From NCBI RefSeq assembly GCF_900215145.1, contig NZ_OBDO01000002.1, positions 124,001-188,000 of the forward strand: a DNA stretch of 64,000 nucleotides, written 5' to 3'. Within the stretch, counting starts at the first letter, position 1, and each line of letters starts with the position of its first letter. Below the pieces are notes generated by a model, which saw nothing but the letters and a program-made list of their open reading frames with translations, was not told the DNA's origin and did no database searches. The position numbers and the translations under genes were made by a program. Positions 28,346 through 37,151 of this stretch are shown here, piece by piece. The DNA is from Geodermatophilus sabuli (lineage in GTDB: Bacteria; Actinomycetota; Actinomycetes; Mycobacteriales; Geodermatophilaceae).

Positions 28346-28957
28346 ATGAGCACCGCGAGGATCGACAAGACCGTCGTCAGCGGGGTCTTCAGCCTCGACG
28401 GGCAGGACTTCGACGTCGACAACAACGTCTGGCTGGTCGGCGACGACAGCGAGGTGCTCGTCATCGACGCCCCGCACGACGCCGCGCCGATCCTCGAGGC
28501 GGTCGGCGGGCGCACGGTGAAGGCGATCGTGCTCACCCACGGGCACAACGACCACATCACCGCCGCGGTGGCGCTGCGCGAGGCCACCGGGGCGCCGATC
28601 TGGTTCAACCCGGCCGACCGGATGCTGTGGGACGTCGTCCACCCGGATGCCGCCCCCGACCACGAGCTGGCCGAGGGCACCCGGTTCGAGATCGCCGGGA
28701 CGACGCTGACGGCGCTGCACACCCCCGGCCACTCGCCGGGCAGCACCTGCCTGCACGCGCCGGACCTCAACACGGTGTTCACCGGGGACACGCTGTTCTG
28801 CGGCGGCCCCGGCGCCACCGGGCGGTCCTACAGCGACAAGCCGACGATCCTGGAGTCGATCCGGGCCCGGTTGCTGACGCTGCACGGCGACACCGTCGTC
28901 AAGACCGGCCACGGCGACGACACCACCGTCGCCGCCGAGACCGACAACATCCACTGA
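28346..28957 (+). CDS. MBL-fold hydrolase, probable S-formylmycothiol hydrolase partner
   Basis: 203 residues. Glyoxalase II-like metallo-beta-lactamase fold with metal motif THGHNDH near residue 69, LHTPGHSPGSTCLH near 129, FTGDTLF near 148 (bridging Asp) and KTGHGDDT near the end. Genes of this type follow the mycothiol-dependent formaldehyde dehydrogenase in many actinobacteria; the likely reaction is hydrolysis of S-formylmycothiol to formate and mycothiol, by analogy with the glutathione pathway. That assignment rests on context. ATG 28346 is the first start after the intergenic element. Confidence 0.82.
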   Translation: MSTARIDKTVVSGVFSLDGQDFDVDNNVWLVGDDSEVLVIDAPHDAAPILEAVGGRTVKAIVLTHGHNDHITAAVALREATGAPIWFNPADRMLWDVVHPDAAPDHELAEGTRFEIAGTTLTALHTPGHSPGSTCLHAPDLNTVFTGDTLFCGGPGATGRSYSDKPTILESIRARLLTLHGDTVVKTGHGDDTTVAAETDNIH

Positions 28958-28980
28958 GCGGTCCGGCGGCCGGGTCCTCT

Positions 28981-28997
28981 GGTCACCTCAGGTGACC
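28981..28997. terminator. Hairpin between convergent genes
   Basis: GGTCACC TCA GGTGACC, a perfect 7-bp stem overlapping the stop codon of the minus-strand DUF5701 gene and 23 bases after the MBL gene. Confidence 0.45.
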
Positions 28998-29623
28998 GGC
29001 ACACGTCGCTGGGCGGAGGCGAAGCCCAGCCACGTGTGCCGGTTGCCGGCCCAGCACCAGCCGACCTTCGGGGCGTCGCGCCGCTCGCGGCCGTCGCGGC
29101 CGGTGCCGTTGCTGATCCACAGCGCCGGGGTCCGGGCGTCCAGCGCCCCGTTCGGCCGGCGCCGCCGCGAGGCGATCGTCATGAAGCAGTGGTTGCGGTC
29201 GAGGACCTCGGGCGCCTGCAGCACCCAGTGGATGCCCTCCGTCAGCGTCAGCGGCGTCCGGCCGGCGCCGGTGAGCGCCGGCAGCGCCTCGTCAGGGCTC
29301 CAGTTCGCCATCGCGTCCCCACGGTCCAGGCCCTCCAGCACGTAGACCGGCCCGGAGGGCAGCTCGACACCCTCGATCGGGACGAAGGCGTCGACGTCCG
29401 TCATGTCGGTCACGACGAAACCGCGGCGGCCCCGCAGCTCCAGCAGCGGCGCGAGCGCCGAGGCCGGCGCCCGGTCGGGGGACAGCACGAGCAGCGCGCC
29501 GGTGGTCTGCACGTGTGCGGCACAACTGCGCAGGTCCGCGGCCGACAGCCCGGCCACCTCGTGCGCGCCGAGGGTGATCAGCCGCTCGGCCTGGTCGGTG
29601 GTGGTGGGCAGGGCGGTCGGCAC
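28988..29623 (-). CDS. DUF5701 family protein
   Basis: About 211 residues matching the actinobacterial DUF5701 family: YVLEGLDRGDAMANWSPDEALPAL, LTLTEGIHWVLQAPEVLDRNHCFMTIASRRR, ALWISNGTGRDGRERRDAPKVGWCWAGNRHTWLGFASA. The function is unknown; there is no signal peptide or membrane helix. Start choice: GGAGG lies 5-6 bases before GTG 29623, whereas the GTG at 29629 overlaps that ribosome binding site. The start of purF is divergent 155 bases away. Confidence 0.8.
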   Translation of the reverse strand: MPTALPTTTDQAERLITLGAHEVAGLSAADLRSCAAHVQTTGALLVLSPDRAPASALAPLLELRGRRGFVVTDMTDVDAFVPIEGVELPSGPVYVLEGLDRGDAMANWSPDEALPALTGAGRTPLTLTEGIHWVLQAPEVLDRNHCFMTIASRRRRPNGALDARTPALWISNGTGRDGRERRDAPKVGWCWAGNRHTWLGFASAQRRVPVT

Positions 29624-29765
29624 GGGCACCTCCGGTGCAGCGTGGGACGGGGCTGGGGGTCAACGCGCCGGCCGCCGTCCCGGGTTCCCGGGGTGGCGAC
29701 GCGGAGGACCGCGGGGACGTGGGCACGGTCACCCTGTGGATGCCGGGTGATGGGGCCCACCCCGG

Positions 29766-29771
29766 TACCGT
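29766..29771 (+). promoter_or_regulatory. -10 box of purF (leaderless pattern)
   Basis: TACCGT, 7 bases before GTG 29779; would transcribe purF-purM. Confidence 0.55.
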
Positions 29772-29778
29772 GGGGTGC

Positions 29779-31338
29779 GTGCCTCGCGGTGATGGACGGC
29801 TGACGCACGACCTCGACCCCCAGTCTCCCGGACCCCAGGACGCCTGTGGCGTCTTCGGCGTCTGGGCGCCGGGGGAGGAGGTCGCGAAGCTCACCTACTT
29901 CGGTTTGTACGCCCTGCAGCACCGAGGTCAGGAGGCGGCCGGGATCGCGGTGTCCGACGGCGCCTCGGTCGTCGTCTACAAGGACCTCGGGCTGGTCAGC
30001 CAGGTCTTCGACGAGGCGACCCTCAACAGCCTGCACGGGCACCTCGCCGTGGGGCACACCCGCTACTCGACGACCGGCGCGTCGACGTGGGAGAACGCCC
30101 AGCCCACGTTCCGCACCACCGACGCCGGCACCGGCCTGGCGCTGTGCCACAACGGCAACCTGGTGAACACCGCCGAGCTGGCCGTCACGGCCGCCGACGC
30201 CGGGGTGCGGGGGGTCTTCACCTCCACCACCGACTCCGACCTGGTGACGGCGCTCATCGCCGCCCGGCCCGACCTGTCGGTCGAGGCCGCCGCGATGGAG
30301 GTGCTGCCGCAGCTGCGCGGCGCCTTCAGCTTCACCTTCATGGACGAGACCACCCTGTACGCCGCCCGCGACCCGCAGGGCGTGCGCCCGCTGGTGCTGG
30401 GCCGGCTCGAGCGTGGCTGGGTGGTGGCCAGTGAGACCGCGGCCCTGGACATCGTGGGCGCCTCGATCGTGCGCGAGGTGGAGCCCGGGGAGCTGATCGC
30501 CATCGACGAGGACGGACTGCGCAGCCAGCACTTCGCGGCGGCCGAGCCGAAGGGCTGCGTCTTCGAGTACGTCTACCTGGCCCGCCCCGACACCACGATC
30601 AGCGGCCGCGGCGTGCACGCCGCGCGCGTGGAGATCGGTCGTCGGCTGGCCAAGGAGCACCCGGCGGACGCCGACCTGGTCATCCCGGTCCCGGAGTCGG
30701 GCACCCCGGCCGCGGTCGGGTACGCCGAGGCCAGCGGCATCCCCTACGGCCTCGGCCTGGTCAAGAACTCCTACGTGGGCCGGACCTTCATCCAGCCCTC
30801 GCAGACGATCCGCCAGCTGGGCATCCGGCTGAAGCTCAACCCGCTGCGCGACGTCATCCGTGGCAAGCGGCTGGTCGTCGTCGACGACTCGATCGTGCGG
30901 GGCAACACGCAGCGGGCGCTGATCCGCATGCTGCGGGAGGCCGGCGCGGTCGAGGTGCACGTGCGGATCTCCTCGCCGCCGGTGAAGTGGCCGTGCTTCT
31001 ACGGCATCGACTTCGCCAGCCGGGCCGAGCTGATCGCCAACGGTCTGGACGTCGACGGCGTCCGGGCCTCGATCAACGCCGACTCGCTGGCCTACGTCTC
31101 CGAGCAGGGCCTGATCGCCGCCACCGAGCAGCCGGTGAACCGCCTGTGCACCGCGTGCTTCACCGGCCAGTACCCGATCCCGCTCGGCGAGACCGAGGTG
31201 CTGGGCAAGCACCTGCTGGAGGGCATCGGCCGGCGGGTGGACGCCACCACCACCCGGTCGGTCAGCGGCTGGACCGGCCAGCAGGCCGGCAGCGCCACCG
31301 TCCCCGGTGGTGCCGACGACGCCCTGAGCCGCCCGTGA
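29779..31338 (+). CDS. purF: Amidophosphoribosyltransferase
   Basis: 519 residues. PurF makes phosphoribosylamine from PRPP and glutamine, the first committed step to IMP. An N-terminal propeptide of about 22 residues precedes the nucleophile Cys23 in DACGVFGVW, followed by ALQHRGQEAAGI and GHTRYSTTG of the glutaminase domain. The PRPP loop VVVDDSIVRGNT is near residue 372. Cysteines in WPCFYGIDF and RLCTACFTGQY match the 4Fe-4S-containing Bacillus-type enzyme. GTG 29779 fits the upstream TACCGT box. The stop overlaps the purM start (GTGA). Confidence 0.96.
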   Translation: MPRGDGRLTHDLDPQSPGPQDACGVFGVWAPGEEVAKLTYFGLYALQHRGQEAAGIAVSDGASVVVYKDLGLVSQVFDEATLNSLHGHLAVGHTRYSTTGASTWENAQPTFRTTDAGTGLALCHNGNLVNTAELAVTAADAGVRGVFTSTTDSDLVTALIAARPDLSVEAAAMEVLPQLRGAFSFTFMDETTLYAARDPQGVRPLVLGRLERGWVVASETAALDIVGASIVREVEPGELIAIDEDGLRSQHFAAAEPKGCVFEYVYLARPDTTISGRGVHAARVEIGRRLAKEHPADADLVIPVPESGTPAAVGYAEASGIPYGLGLVKNSYVGRTFIQPSQTIRQLGIRLKLNPLRDVIRGKRLVVVDDSIVRGNTQRALIRMLREAGAVEVHVRISSPPVKWPCFYGIDFASRAELIANGLDVDGVRASINADSLAYVSEQGLIAATEQPVNRLCTACFTGQYPIPLGETEVLGKHLLEGIGRRVDATTTRSVSGWTGQQAGSATVPGGADDALSRP

Positions 31339-32411
31339 GCGAGCGCGGGGGCGCCGGGGAGAGCGCGTTCACCTACGCCGCCTCCGGCGTCGACATCGAC
31401 GCCGGGGAGCGGGCGGTCACCCTCATGCGGACGGCGGTGGAGGGCACCAACCGCCCGGAGGTCGTCGGCGGACTCGGCGGGTTCGCCGGACTGTTCGCCC
31501 TCGACACCGCGAAGTACCGCCGGCCGCTGCTGGCCTCCTCCACCGACGGCGTCGGCACCAAGATCGCCCTGGCCCGGGCCCTGGACCGGCACGACACGGT
31601 CGGCATCGACCTGGTCGCGATGGTCGTCGACGACCTGGTGGCCTGCGGCGCCGAGCCGCTGTTCCTGCAGGACTACGTCGCCTGTGGCCGGGTCGTGCCC
31701 GAGCGCATCGCCGCGATCGTCACCGGCATCGCCACCGGCTGCACGCAGGCCGGCGCGGCGCTGGTCGGCGGGGAGACCGCCGAGCACGGCGACCTCATGG
31801 GGGCCGACGACTACGACCTGGCCGCCACGGCCGTCGGTGTCGTCGAGGCCGACGCGGTCCTGGGCCCCGAGCGGGTCCGGTACGGCGACGCGGTGGTCGC
31901 GATGGCGTCCTCCGGCTTCCACTCCAACGGCTACTCCCTGGTCCGCCGGGTGGTCGCCGCCGCGGGCCTGGACCTGCACGCCACCCCGGCGGGCCTGTCC
32001 CGCCCGCTGGGCGAGGAGCTGCTCGAGCCCACCCGCATCTACGCGCTGGACTGCCTGGACCTGGTGGCGCAGTTCGGCGTCGACGGGGTGCACGCGTACG
32101 CCCACATCACCGGGGGCGGGCTGGCGGGCAACACCGCCCGCGTCGTCCCCGACGGCCTGGAGGCGGTGCTCGACCGGGGCACCTGGGCGCTGCCGGCGGC
32201 CGTGCGCCTGCTCGAGGAGCACGGGGTGCCGCGCACGGAGTCCGAGCGGGCCTTCAACTGCGGCGTCGGCATGGTCGCCGCCGTCGCACCCGAGGTCGCC
32301 GACGCCGTCGTGACCACGCTCACGGACCGCGGCGTGCCCGCCTGGGTCGCCGGCAGGGTGCAGCAGCGCACGACCGACACCGCCACGCGGCTGGTCGGCA
32401 GCCACCGCTGA
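31335..32411 (+). CDS. purM: Phosphoribosylformylglycinamidine cyclo-ligase (AIR synthetase)
   Basis: 358 residues. PurM closes the imidazole ring of FGAM to give AIR (step 5). It starts with TYAASGVDIDAGERAV, the family N-terminus, followed by LASSTDGVGTKIALA, the ATP/Mg-binding DLVAMVVDDLVACGAEPLFLQDYVA, VGGETAEH near residue 141, and ITGGGLAGNTARVVP near 256. Translationally coupled to purF by a GTGA overlap; a very strong hairpin ends the operon. Confidence 0.96.
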   Translation: MSERGGAGESAFTYAASGVDIDAGERAVTLMRTAVEGTNRPEVVGGLGGFAGLFALDTAKYRRPLLASSTDGVGTKIALARALDRHDTVGIDLVAMVVDDLVACGAEPLFLQDYVACGRVVPERIAAIVTGIATGCTQAGAALVGGETAEHGDLMGADDYDLAATAVGVVEADAVLGPERVRYGDAVVAMASSGFHSNGYSLVRRVVAAAGLDLHATPAGLSRPLGEELLEPTRIYALDCLDLVAQFGVDGVHAYAHITGGGLAGNTARVVPDGLEAVLDRGTWALPAAVRLLEEHGVPRTESERAFNCGVGMVAAVAPEVADAVVTTLTDRGVPAWVAGRVQQRTTDTATRLVGSHR

Positions 32412-32454
32412 CGTCCGGCGCCTGCCCGTCGGGCCGGCGCCGCGAGGTGGGCGC

Positions 32455-32498
32455 GCAACGACACCGCCGCCCCCGGAGGAGCGGCGGTGTCGTTGCGG
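32455..32498. terminator. Strong bidirectional terminator hairpin
   Basis: Perfect 17-bp stem CGCAACGACACCGCCGC / GCGGCGGTGTCGTTGCG with a 10-base loop, between convergent purM and DUF3073. Confidence 0.85.
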
Positions 32499-32527
32499 TC
32501 AGACCGGGAGGTGCGGACGCACCCGGG

Positions 32528-32746
32528 TCAACGGCTGGTGGCCCAGTCGTCGTCCGAGTCGTCGTCCGCCCAGCGGTCGGTGTACTCGTCGTCCTCGTCG
32601 TCGTCGGTCGCCCGGTGAGGAGCGGCGTACGACGACGGTGATCCGGCCAACTCGCGCTGGAGAGCGGAGAGGTCGGTGTTCGGTGAGCTGTACTTGAGCT
32701 CACGGGCCACGCGTGTCTGCTTGGCCTTCGCTCGGCCGCGCCCCAT
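32528..32746 (-). CDS. DUF3073 family protein
   Basis: 72 residues. The start MGRGRAKAKQTRVARELKYSS is the conserved block of DUF3073, a small actinobacterial protein next to purM; the second half is very acidic and Ser-rich (DDDEDDEYTDRWADDD), so it is probably disordered. A basic N-terminus with an acidic tail could suit binding to RNA or protein, but no function is known. A GAGGGGG ribosome binding site precedes the ATG. Transcribed towards purM, with a shared terminator. Confidence 0.9.
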   Translation of the reverse strand: MGRGRAKAKQTRVARELKYSSPNTDLSALQRELAGSPSSYAAPHRATDDDEDDEYTDRWADDDSDDDWATSR

Positions 32747-32930
32747 CGGCTCGACCCCCTCGTTACGGAGTACGGGAGCCCAGCTCCGGGCTGGACGGCC
32801 CGCGTGGCGACCCCGACTGAGTGACTGTGTCTCGACCGAGCTTACGACACGGATCGGCGACGGGCACGGGTCTCCCCCCGCTGTCCCCCGCTCGGGGGCG
32901 GAACGAGCGCCGGACCAGGCCGTTCCCGGC

Positions 32931-33995
32931 TCAGCGCGGCAGCCGGATGGTGGCCAGCCGGCCGACGGCGGCCATCCGCTCCTCGGCCAGCCGGTCGGCG
33001 GCGACGGCAGGGGAGACGCCCTGCTCCTCGGCGGCCCGGAAGACGCGCAGCGCGACGTCGAAGATGCCGGCGGTCCTGGCCTCGGCGCGGACGAAGGAGA
33101 ACCCGTGCCGCTCGTCCTCGACCTGGATCACGCCGCCGGCGTTGACCAGGTAGTCGGGCGCGTAGAGGATGCCGCGGCGCAGCAACTGCTCGGCGGTGCC
33201 GTCGTGGGCCAGCTGGTTGTTGGCGCCGCCGCAGACGACCTCGGCCTCCAGCGCCGCGACGGTCTCGTCGTCCAGGGCGCCCCCGAGGGCGCAGGGCGCG
33301 TAGACGTCCGAGGGGGTGCGGACGAGCGTCGCGGTGTCGGCCACGGCGTCCACGGCGGGGTGGCGGGCCAGCACCCGCTCCACGGCGCCGGCGTCCACGT
33401 CGGTGACCACGACGTCCGCGCCGTCCTCGACCAGCCGGTCGACCAGCCAGCCGCCCACCTTGCCGACGCCGGCCACGGCGACCGTGCGCCCGGCGAGGGA
33501 CGGCTTGCCCCAGCGGTGCTGCGCGGCGGCGCGCATGCCCTGGAAGACGCCGTAGGCGGTGAGCACCGAGGAGTCGCCGCAACCGCCGTACGCCTCGGAC
33601 CGGCCGTGCGCGAAGCGGGTCTCCCGCGCGACGACGTCGAGGTCGGCGTTGTAGGTGCCCACGTCGCAGGCGGTCAGGTAGCGGCCGCCCAGGGACTCGA
33701 CGAACCGGCCGTAGGCGCGCAGCAGCGCCTCCGTCTTGTCGGTGTGCGGGTCGCCGATGATGACCGCCTTGCCGCCGCCGAGGTCCAGCCCGGCGAGGCT
33801 GTTCTTGTAGGCCATGGCCTTCGACAGGGCCAGGGCGTCGGCGACCGCGGCGTCCTCGCTGGGGTACGGGTAGAACCGGGTGCCACCGAGGGCGGGGCCC
33901 AGTGCCGTGGAGTAGATGGCGATGACCGCGCGGAGTCCGGACCCGGGGTCGGAGCAGAAGACGACCTGTTCGTGACCGGAGCCGAGAACGTCCAC
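32931..33995 (-). CDS. Valine/leucine dehydrogenase (Glu/Leu/Phe/Val dehydrogenase family)
   Basis: 354 residues. NAD-dependent oxidative deamination of branched-chain amino acids to 2-oxo acids. [41 protein letters not shown] at the start matches Streptomyces valine dehydrogenase. The catalytic Lys loop [17 protein letters not shown] is near residue 84 and the dinucleotide motif [15 protein letters not shown] near 178; [13 protein letters not shown] and [18 protein letters not shown] follow. GTG 33995 is supported by TACGCT 6 bases upstream. The neighbourhood (purF-purM-DUF3073-vdh) is the order known in Streptomyces. Such enzymes feed branched 2-oxo acids into fatty acid and polyketide starter units. 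Confidence 0.88.
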   Translation of the reverse strand: MDVLGSGHEQVVFCSDPGSGLRAVIAIYSTALGPALGGTRFYPYPSEDAAVADALALSKAMAYKNSLAGLDLGGGKAVIIGDPHTDKTEALLRAYGRFVESLGGRYLTACDVGTYNADLDVVARETRFAHGRSEAYGGCGDSSVLTAYGVFQGMRAAAQHRWGKPSLAGRTVAVAGVGKVGGWLVDRLVEDGADVVVTDVDAGAVERVLARHPAVDAVADTATLVRTPSDVYAPCALGGALDDETVAALEAEVVCGGANNQLAHDGTAEQLLRRGILYAPDYLVNAGGVIQVEDERHGFSFVRAEARTAGIFDVALRVFRAAEEQGVSPAVAADRLAEERMAAVGRLATIRLPR

Positions 33996-34001
33996 GCGGG
34001 G

Positions 34002-34007
34002 AGCGTA
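34002..34007 (-). promoter_or_regulatory. -10 box of the valine dehydrogenase gene (leaderless pattern)
   Basis: TACGCT on the minus strand, 6 bases before GTG 33995. Confidence 0.55.
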
Positions 34008-34123
34008 GAACGCGCAGGATCCCCGACCGGGTGCCCGGGAGGGTGGGTCTGCGCCGCGCCTGCACGCGGGGGCGGGCATGATCCTGGGTCGGAACCCCCA
34101 CCGACCCGGAGGACGACGGACCC

Positions 34124-35110
34124 ATGGCTGCACCCAAGCGACTGCTCGCACTGGCCGTCGCGGCGCCGTTGTTGCTCGCCGCCTGCACCACCGAGGGCGG
34201 CAGCGGGGACAGCGGGGGTGGAGGTGGCGGCGGCGGCGCCGACAGCGGCGGGGACCTCTCCTTCGCCGTGGTCACCCACGGCTCGGCCGGGGACGCCTTC
34301 TGGGACGTCGTGCAGAACGGCGCGGAGGCCGCCGGCGAGGACCTCGGGGTCTCCGTGGACTACCAGAGCGACGGCGACCCGCAGCGCCAGTCCCAGCTCA
34401 TCGACGCCGCGGTCAACCAGGACGTCGACGGCCTCGTCGTCTCGATGGCCAACCCCGACGCGCTGCAGGACTCCATCGAGGTCGCCGTCGCCGCCGGCAT
34501 CCCGGTCGTGACGATCAACTCCGGCGGGGACCGGTCGGCGGAGTTCGGCGCCATCGGACACGTCGGCCAGGACGAGGTGATCGCCGGGCGGGGCGCCGGG
34601 GAGCGGCTGGCCGCCGACGGCGTGCAGAACGTGCTGTGCGTCGTCCACGAGGCCGGCAACATCGGCCACGAGCAGCGCTGCGCCGGCGCGGCCGAGGGCC
34701 TGGGGCGGCAGCTGACGCCGCTGCAGGTGGACATCAACGACCTGCAGGGCGCGCAGTCGACCATCACCTCGCAACTGCAGAGCGACCCGAGCATCGACGG
34801 CGTCCTGACACTGAACTCCGCGGTGGCCGCGGTCGCCGTCGCCGCGGCGTCCGACGCCGGGTCCGACGCCGCGATCGCCACGTTCGACCTCAACCAGGAC
34901 GTGATCAGCGGCATCCAGGCCGGCGACATCTCCTTCGCCGTCGACCAGCAGCAGTTCGAGCAGGGGTACCTGCCGGTCGTGATGCTCAAGCTGTACGCGC
35001 AGAACCTGAACACCGTCGGTGGCGGCCAGCCGGTGCTCACCGGGCCCGGCATCGTCGACGCGGACAACGTCGACGAGATCGCCGACCTGGCCTCGGCCGG
35101 CACCCGATGA
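34124..35110 (+). CDS. Sugar ABC transporter substrate-binding lipoprotein
   Basis: 328 residues. Signal peptide with lipobox LLAAC (Cys near 21), a Gly/Ser/Asp spacer with eight consecutive Gly, then a periplasmic-binding-protein type 1 fold of the ribose/FrcB class: [31 protein letters not shown]-like [39 protein letters not shown], and later [38 protein letters not shown]. It would capture a monosaccharide, polyol or similar ligand outside the membrane for the permease and ATPase that follow. Ligand identity cannot be read. It also might serve the orphan transporter at 8487-10360. Confidence 0.92.
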   Translation: MAAPKRLLALAVAAPLLLAACTTEGGSGDSGGGGGGGGADSGGDLSFAVVTHGSAGDAFWDVVQNGAEAAGEDLGVSVDYQSDGDPQRQSQLIDAAVNQDVDGLVVSMANPDALQDSIEVAVAAGIPVVTINSGGDRSAEFGAIGHVGQDEVIAGRGAGERLAADGVQNVLCVVHEAGNIGHEQRCAGAAEGLGRQLTPLQVDINDLQGAQSTITSQLQSDPSIDGVLTLNSAVAAVAVAAASDAGSDAAIATFDLNQDVISGIQAGDISFAVDQQQFEQGYLPVVMLKLYAQNLNTVGGGQPVLTGPGIVDADNVDEIADLASAGTR

Positions 35111-35120
35111 GCAGGCCCCG

Positions 35121-36173
35121 CTGAGTACCGCCACCGACGCAGCGCCCGCCCGGGCCGACGAGCGGGTCGCCGCCGTCGGCCCGCTGCGGCGGCTGCTGGT
35201 CAAGCCCGAGCTCGGCGCCCTCATCGGCGCCGTGGTGATCTTCACGTTCTTCGCTCTGCAGTCGTCGGTGTTCCGCTCGCTCAGCGGCGTGGCCAACTGG
35301 CTGGACCCGGCGTCCACGCTCGGGATCATGGCGGTCGCCGTCGCGCTGCTCATGATCGGCGGGCACTTCGACCTCTCCGCCGGGGTGATGACCGGGACGA
35401 CGGCGCTGACGGTCGGGATCGTCGCGACGGAGTTCGGCCAGCACATCTGGGTGGCGATCGCGGCGGCGCTGGTCGTCGCGCTGGCCATCGGCTTCCTGAA
35501 CGGCTGGCTGGTGACCCGCACCGGACTGCCCAGCTTCATCATCACGCTGGGCACGTTCCTGATGCTGCAGGGCCTCAACCTGGGCCTGACCAAGCTGTTC
35601 ACCGGCACGGTCAGCGCCGGCGGGATCGCCTCGGCCGGCGGCTACGGCAGCGCGGAGTGGGTGTTCGCCTCGCGCCTGGAGGTCGCCGGGGTGGAGTTCC
35701 GCGTGGCGATCCTGTGGTGGGTGCTGTTCACCGCGCTGGCCACCTGGGTGCTGCTGCGCACCCGCTTCGGCAACTGGGTGTTCGCCACCGGCGGGGACGA
35801 GGTCGCCGCGCGCAACGTCGGCGTCCCCGCGCGGCGCACCACCATCACGCTGTTCATGACGACGGCCGCCGCGGCCTGGTTCGTCGGCACCACCCTGGCC
35901 GTCCGGCTGACCTCGGTGCAGGCCAACACCGGCATCGGCCAGGAGCTGATCTACATCGTCGCCGCGGTCATCGGCGGGTGCCTGCTCACCGGCGGCTTCG
36001 GCTCGGCGGTGGGCGCCTCGCTGGGGGCGCTCATCTTCGGCATGACCCAGCTGGGCATCGTCTACCTGCGCTGGGACGCCGACTGGTTCTACTTCTTCCT
36101 CGGGGTGATGCTGCTGCTCGCCGTCCTGGCCAACCGGCTGGTCCGCCGCTACGCCGAGGCGGCCCGGCGATGA
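35121..36173 (+). CDS. Sugar ABC transporter permease (FrcC/RbsC type), probable CTG start
   Basis: About 350 residues, eight to ten membrane helices, with [44 protein letters not shown] and [32 protein letters not shown]. No ATG or GTG exists in frame between an ATG at 35019, 92 bases inside the preceding gene and reading nonsense-like residues, and the first helix. CTG 35121 (encoding a start [17 protein letters not shown]) is 10 bases after the binding-protein stop and looks like a point-changed ATG. The stop overlaps the ATPase start by ATGA. Confidence 0.85.
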   Translation: MSTATDAAPARADERVAAVGPLRRLLVKPELGALIGAVVIFTFFALQSSVFRSLSGVANWLDPASTLGIMAVAVALLMIGGHFDLSAGVMTGTTALTVGIVATEFGQHIWVAIAAALVVALAIGFLNGWLVTRTGLPSFIITLGTFLMLQGLNLGLTKLFTGTVSAGGIASAGGYGSAEWVFASRLEVAGVEFRVAILWWVLFTALATWVLLRTRFGNWVFATGGDEVAARNVGVPARRTTITLFMTTAAAAWFVGTTLAVRLTSVQANTGIGQELIYIVAAVIGGCLLTGGFGSAVGASLGALIFGMTQLGIVYLRWDADWFYFFLGVMLLLAVLANRLVRRYAEAARR

Positions 36174-36991
36174 CCGACCCCGGGGCCGGGCTGGGCGGAC
36201 CGGCACTGCTGGAGCTGCGCGACGTCGGCAAGGACTTCGGCTCCGTCATCGCCCTCGACGGCATCAGCACCACGGTGCGGGCCGGCGAGGTCACCTGCGT
36301 GCTGGGGGACAACGGCGCGGGGAAGTCCACGCTGATCAAGATCCTCGCCGGGGTGCACCGGCCGGACCGCGGGCAGGTGCTGCTCGACGGGCAGCCGGTG
36401 TCCTTCTCGGCGCCGCGCGACGCCCTGGACGCCGGGATCGCCACGGTCTACCAGGACCTCGCGATGATCCCGCTGATGGCGATCTGGCGGAACTTCTTCC
36501 TCGGGGCCGAGCCGACCCGCGGGCGGGGGCCGTTCCGCCGGTTCGACTCCGCCCGGGCCAAGGAGGTCACCCGGCGCGAGCTGCTGGCGATGGGCATCGA
36601 CATCCGCGACCCGGACCAGCCGGTGGGCACGCTGTCCGGTGGCGAGCGGCAGTCGGTGGCGATCGCCCGCGCCGTCCACTTCGGCGCGCGGGTGCTCATC
36701 CTCGACGAGCCGACCTCGGCGCTCGGCGTGAAGCAGGCCGGGATCGTGCTGCGCTACATCGCCCAGGCGCGCGACCGCGGCGTCGGGGTGGTCTTCATCA
36801 CCCACAACCCGCACCACGCCCACCCCGTGGGCGACCGGTTCCTCCTGCTCGGCCGCGGGCGCAGCCTCGGCGACTTCGCGAAGGGGGAGGTCAGCGTCGA
36901 GGAGATCACCCGCCTCATGGCCGGTGGCGCGGAGCTCGCGGAGCTCACGACGGAGCTGGAACGGCCCCTGCCGCAGAAAGACGGCAGCTAG
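36170..36991 (+). CDS. Sugar ABC transporter ATPase (FrcA-like)
   Basis: 273 residues, a single complete ABC domain: Walker [10 protein letters not shown] (near 44), Q-loop VYQDLAM, signature LSGGERQ, Walker [13 protein letters not shown]-loop FITHNP. Single-domain ATPases of this type occur in FrcBCA fructose/mannose/ribose uptake systems, whereas RbsA/XylG ATPases are doubled. It closes the operon binding protein-permease-ATPase (34124-36991) and is paralogous to the ATPase at 8487, sharing [13 protein letters not shown]. Unlike that paralogue all catalytic motifs are canonical. Confidence 0.92.
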   Translation: MTDPGAGLGGPALLELRDVGKDFGSVIALDGISTTVRAGEVTCVLGDNGAGKSTLIKILAGVHRPDRGQVLLDGQPVSFSAPRDALDAGIATVYQDLAMIPLMAIWRNFFLGAEPTRGRGPFRRFDSARAKEVTRRELLAMGIDIRDPDQPVGTLSGGERQSVAIARAVHFGARVLILDEPTSALGVKQAGIVLRYIAQARDRGVGVVFITHNPHHAHPVGDRFLLLGRGRSLGDFAKGEVSVEEITRLMAGGAELAELTTELERPLPQKDGS

Positions 36992-36999
36992 GCCTCAAG

Positions 37000-37017
37000 G
37001 TCACCCCTCTGGGTGAC
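37000..37017 (+). terminator. Hairpin after the sugar ABC operon
   Basis: GTCACCC CTCT GGGTGAC, a perfect 7-bp stem 9 bases after the ATPase stop. Could be a terminator or, given its GTCAC/GTGAC halves, part of the regulatory region of the next gene. Confidence 0.45.
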
Positions 37018-37090
37018 GAGAACAAGAGGGACAGGAGGGGAGCAGGCGCTCCGTGGGCACGGCGTGACGACTGTGCCGCGTGTTGGCTTT

Positions 37091-37105
37091 GTCACCCGGT
37101 GTGAC
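37091..37105 (+). promoter_or_regulatory. Candidate MtrA-type site upstream of the M23 endopeptidase
   Basis: GTCACCCGGTGTGAC fits the pattern GTnACnnnnnGTnAC reported for MtrA in actinobacteria; another GTCAC follows at 37109-37113. MtrA is known to control cell-wall hydrolase genes. The call is pattern-based. Confidence 0.4.
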
Positions 37106-37151
37106 GCTGTCACGCTGCGTCAGCCCCCGCCCCTCTTCACCAGGGAGCGTC

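Noticed and set aside
35107-35124. Five-codon frame MSRPR starting at ATG 35107 in an ATGA overlap
   Set aside because: Considered as a frameshifted permease start; an indel would be needed to join it to the permease frame, and CTG 35121 explains the data without one.
36992-37151. c-di-AMP (ydaO-type) riboswitch before the M23 endopeptidase
   Set aside because: Such riboswitches precede some actinobacterial cell-wall hydrolase genes, but I could not find the conserved core here; the region is better described as GTCAC/GTGAC repeats.
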